Source: Bacteroidota bacterium (GTDB lineage Bacteria; Bacteroidota; Bacteroidia; Bacteroidales; VadinHA17). Taken from it: 64,000 nucleotides of DNA. The stretch spans positions 22,864 through 86,863 of the forward strand of contig DRFJ01000015.1 in NCBI GenBank assembly GCA_011050615.1, in the 5' to 3' direction. A program made the position numbers and the translations under genes. The notes under the pieces were generated by a model that did no database searches, was not told the origin of the DNA, and was given only the letters and a program-made list of their open reading frames with translations. Positions 63,128 to 64,000 of the stretch are shown here, one piece after another; position 1 is the stretch's first letter, and every line of letters begins with the position of its first letter.

Positions 63128-63911
63128 CAGGAGAATAAATTATTTAAGGATATCTGTAACCGACAGGTGTAACCTCAGGTGCCGCTATTGTATGCCGGCG
63201 GAGGGTATAAAACTAATCAGCCATGAGGAAATTCTGAGTTATGATGAGATAACTGACTTTACCCGCGTGGCAGTAAATATGGGTATTGATAAGGTGAGAC
63301 TGACAGGAGGGGAGCCGCTGGTGAGGAAAGACCTGCCTGTTCTCGTTGAGATGCTCGCGGGATTAAAAGGAATAAAAGACCTGTCAATGACCACAAATGG
63401 AACACTCCTTGGTAAATATGCGCAACAACTTGCCCGGGCCGGACTCGGCAGGGTGAATGTCAGCATCGATTCAATGGACCCTTTTAAATTTACCTGGCTT
63501 ACAAGGGGAGGAAGACTTGATGATACCCTGGAAGGTATCGATGCTGCTATTGAAAACGGACTGACACCGGTGAAACTTAATTGCGTGGTAAAGGAATCAA
63601 AAGATGAACCGGATGCCAGGATGGTGACTTCCTTCGCAGAGAAAAAAGGACTTGAGGTAAGATATATCAGGCAAATGGACCTCGGGCGTGGCGAATTTGG
63701 AGTTGTTGAAGGTGGCGATGGCGGCAATTGTGCCAGGTGTAACAGGCTGAGACTTACTTCTGACGGGAAAGTAAAACCTTGCCTTTTCAGCGAACTCGAA
63801 TATGATATAGGAAAACCGGGAGCTGAACAGGCAATAATAATGGCTCTGAAGAATAAACCTGCCTGTGGAACCGTAAACCGGAGAGGGTACTTTTATAATA
63901 TCGGAGGCTGA
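63111..63911 (+). CDS. moaA: GTP 3',8-cyclase MoaA, short form
   Basis: 267 residues from the ATG at 63111; an AAAGGAG sequence lies just before it, rare in this window. The radical SAM cluster is in VTDRCNLRCRYCMP (about 17-30), with RLTGGEPLVRKDL and STD-like NVSIDSMDP. The second cluster is NCARCNRLRL plus a third Cys 13 residues on (VKPCLF). The essential C-terminal Gly-Gly is present (YNIGG). Compared with E. coli MoaA (329 residues) about 45 residues between the barrel end (RQMDLGRG) and the second cluster are missing. It cyclises GTP in the first step of pyranopterin synthesis. Confidence 0.9.
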   Translation: MYDRFNRRINYLRISVTDRCNLRCRYCMPAEGIKLISHEEILSYDEITDFTRVAVNMGIDKVRLTGGEPLVRKDLPVLVEMLAGLKGIKDLSMTTNGTLLGKYAQQLARAGLGRVNVSIDSMDPFKFTWLTRGGRLDDTLEGIDAAIENGLTPVKLNCVVKESKDEPDARMVTSFAEKKGLEVRYIRQMDLGRGEFGVVEGGDGGNCARCNRLRLTSDGKVKPCLFSELEYDIGKPGAEQAIIMALKNKPACGTVNRRGYFYNIGG

Positions 63912-63952
63912 AGTTTTCCATTTTTCCTGTTTACTTTTTCCTTTTGTCTTTA

Positions 63953-63960
63953 TACTTTTG
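63953..63960 (+). promoter_or_regulatory. -7 promoter element upstream of moaC
   Basis: TACTTTTG matches TAnnTTTG exactly, 17 bases before the ATG at 63977. Confidence 0.4.
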
Positions 63961-63976
63961 TTTTATCCAAATAATT

Positions 63977-64000
63977 ATGAAAAATTTATCACATACTGAC
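63977..64000 (+). CDS. moaC: Start of cyclic pyranopterin monophosphate synthase MoaC (partial)
   Basis: The last 24 bases read ATG plus seven codons (MKNLSHTD). LSHTD or LTHID is how MoaC proteins usually begin, and MoaC acts directly after MoaA, so the gene is very probably moaC. Only eight residues are visible, so this rests mostly on context. Confidence 0.6.

Noticed and set aside
1..64000. CRISPR arrays, tRNA/rRNA genes, insertion sequences or prophage
   Set aside because: No regular spaced repeats, no cloverleaf-like segments, and no transposase, integrase or phage proteins were seen in any frame read.

Overview
The window comes from a Bacteroidota chromosome, most likely an anaerobic member of the Bacteroidales/Marinilabiliales side of the phylum. 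The evidence is the gene content: gliding/type IX secretion genes (gldD, gldE, porG, PorP/SprF), a uppS-bamA-ompH-ompH block, futalosine-pathway menaquinone genes, ferredoxin-linked 2-oxoacid oxidoreductase and a tungsten-type aldehyde oxidoreductase. Many genes are preceded by the Bacteroidota -7 element TAnnTTTG, and Shine-Dalgarno sequences are scarce. No rRNA, tRNA, insertion sequence, phage or CRISPR array was seen; the DNA is densely packed and looks like core chromosome.

1-9 kb: gldD (partial), gldE and ssb on the minus strand; an HU protein, a 30-residue mS38-like protein, RNase G and DsbD on plus; apolipoprotein N-acyltransferase and an EamA transporter on minus. 9.5-22.7 kb: a secreted M19 dipeptidase, then a minus-strand lipid/oxidoreductase operon (acyltransferase, SDR, VOC), an S4 protein, pth, rplY, prs, engB, a thioesterase, a YwqK-like lipoprotein and manA; then udk, a PolB-like exonuclease, an esterase and pdxJ. 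22.8-31.1 kb: a plus-strand envelope block made of a CBS protein, nadK, a PorG-like barrel, porG, uppS, bamA and two skp/ompH genes, ended by a strong terminator, and then murI.

31.4-40.8 kb: korA-korB, a strong terminator, then two tandem large paralogues that fuse receiver-like domains to a PPDK-type ATP-grasp domain but lack the phosphohistidine domain of PEP synthase. 40.8-52.8 kb: fabD, folE and queD (minus); mqnB-mqnD, Fe-SOD, a nitroreductase and a CarboxypepD_reg-like protein (plus); proline dehydrogenase (minus); an ECF sigma factor with a membrane PKD protein, a PorP/SprF protein, an OmpH protein and a glycosyltransferase (plus); and an FtsB-like protein (minus).

52.8-64 kb: a tungsten enzyme island. 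A minus-strand trio (DUF364-type protein, ThiF, ThiS) diverges from an aldehyde:ferredoxin oxidoreductase gene. Downstream lie a secreted protein with two sulfite-oxidase-like domains, ppnP, a ModE-type DNA-binding protein, a WtpABC tungstate transporter, moeA, an unusually short moaA and the first codons of moaC. Together these cover oxyanion uptake, sensing, pyranopterin synthesis, metal insertion and an enzyme that uses the cofactor. The secreted two-domain protein and the trio are the least explained parts. With the receiver/ATP-grasp pair they are the best candidates here for undescribed biology.
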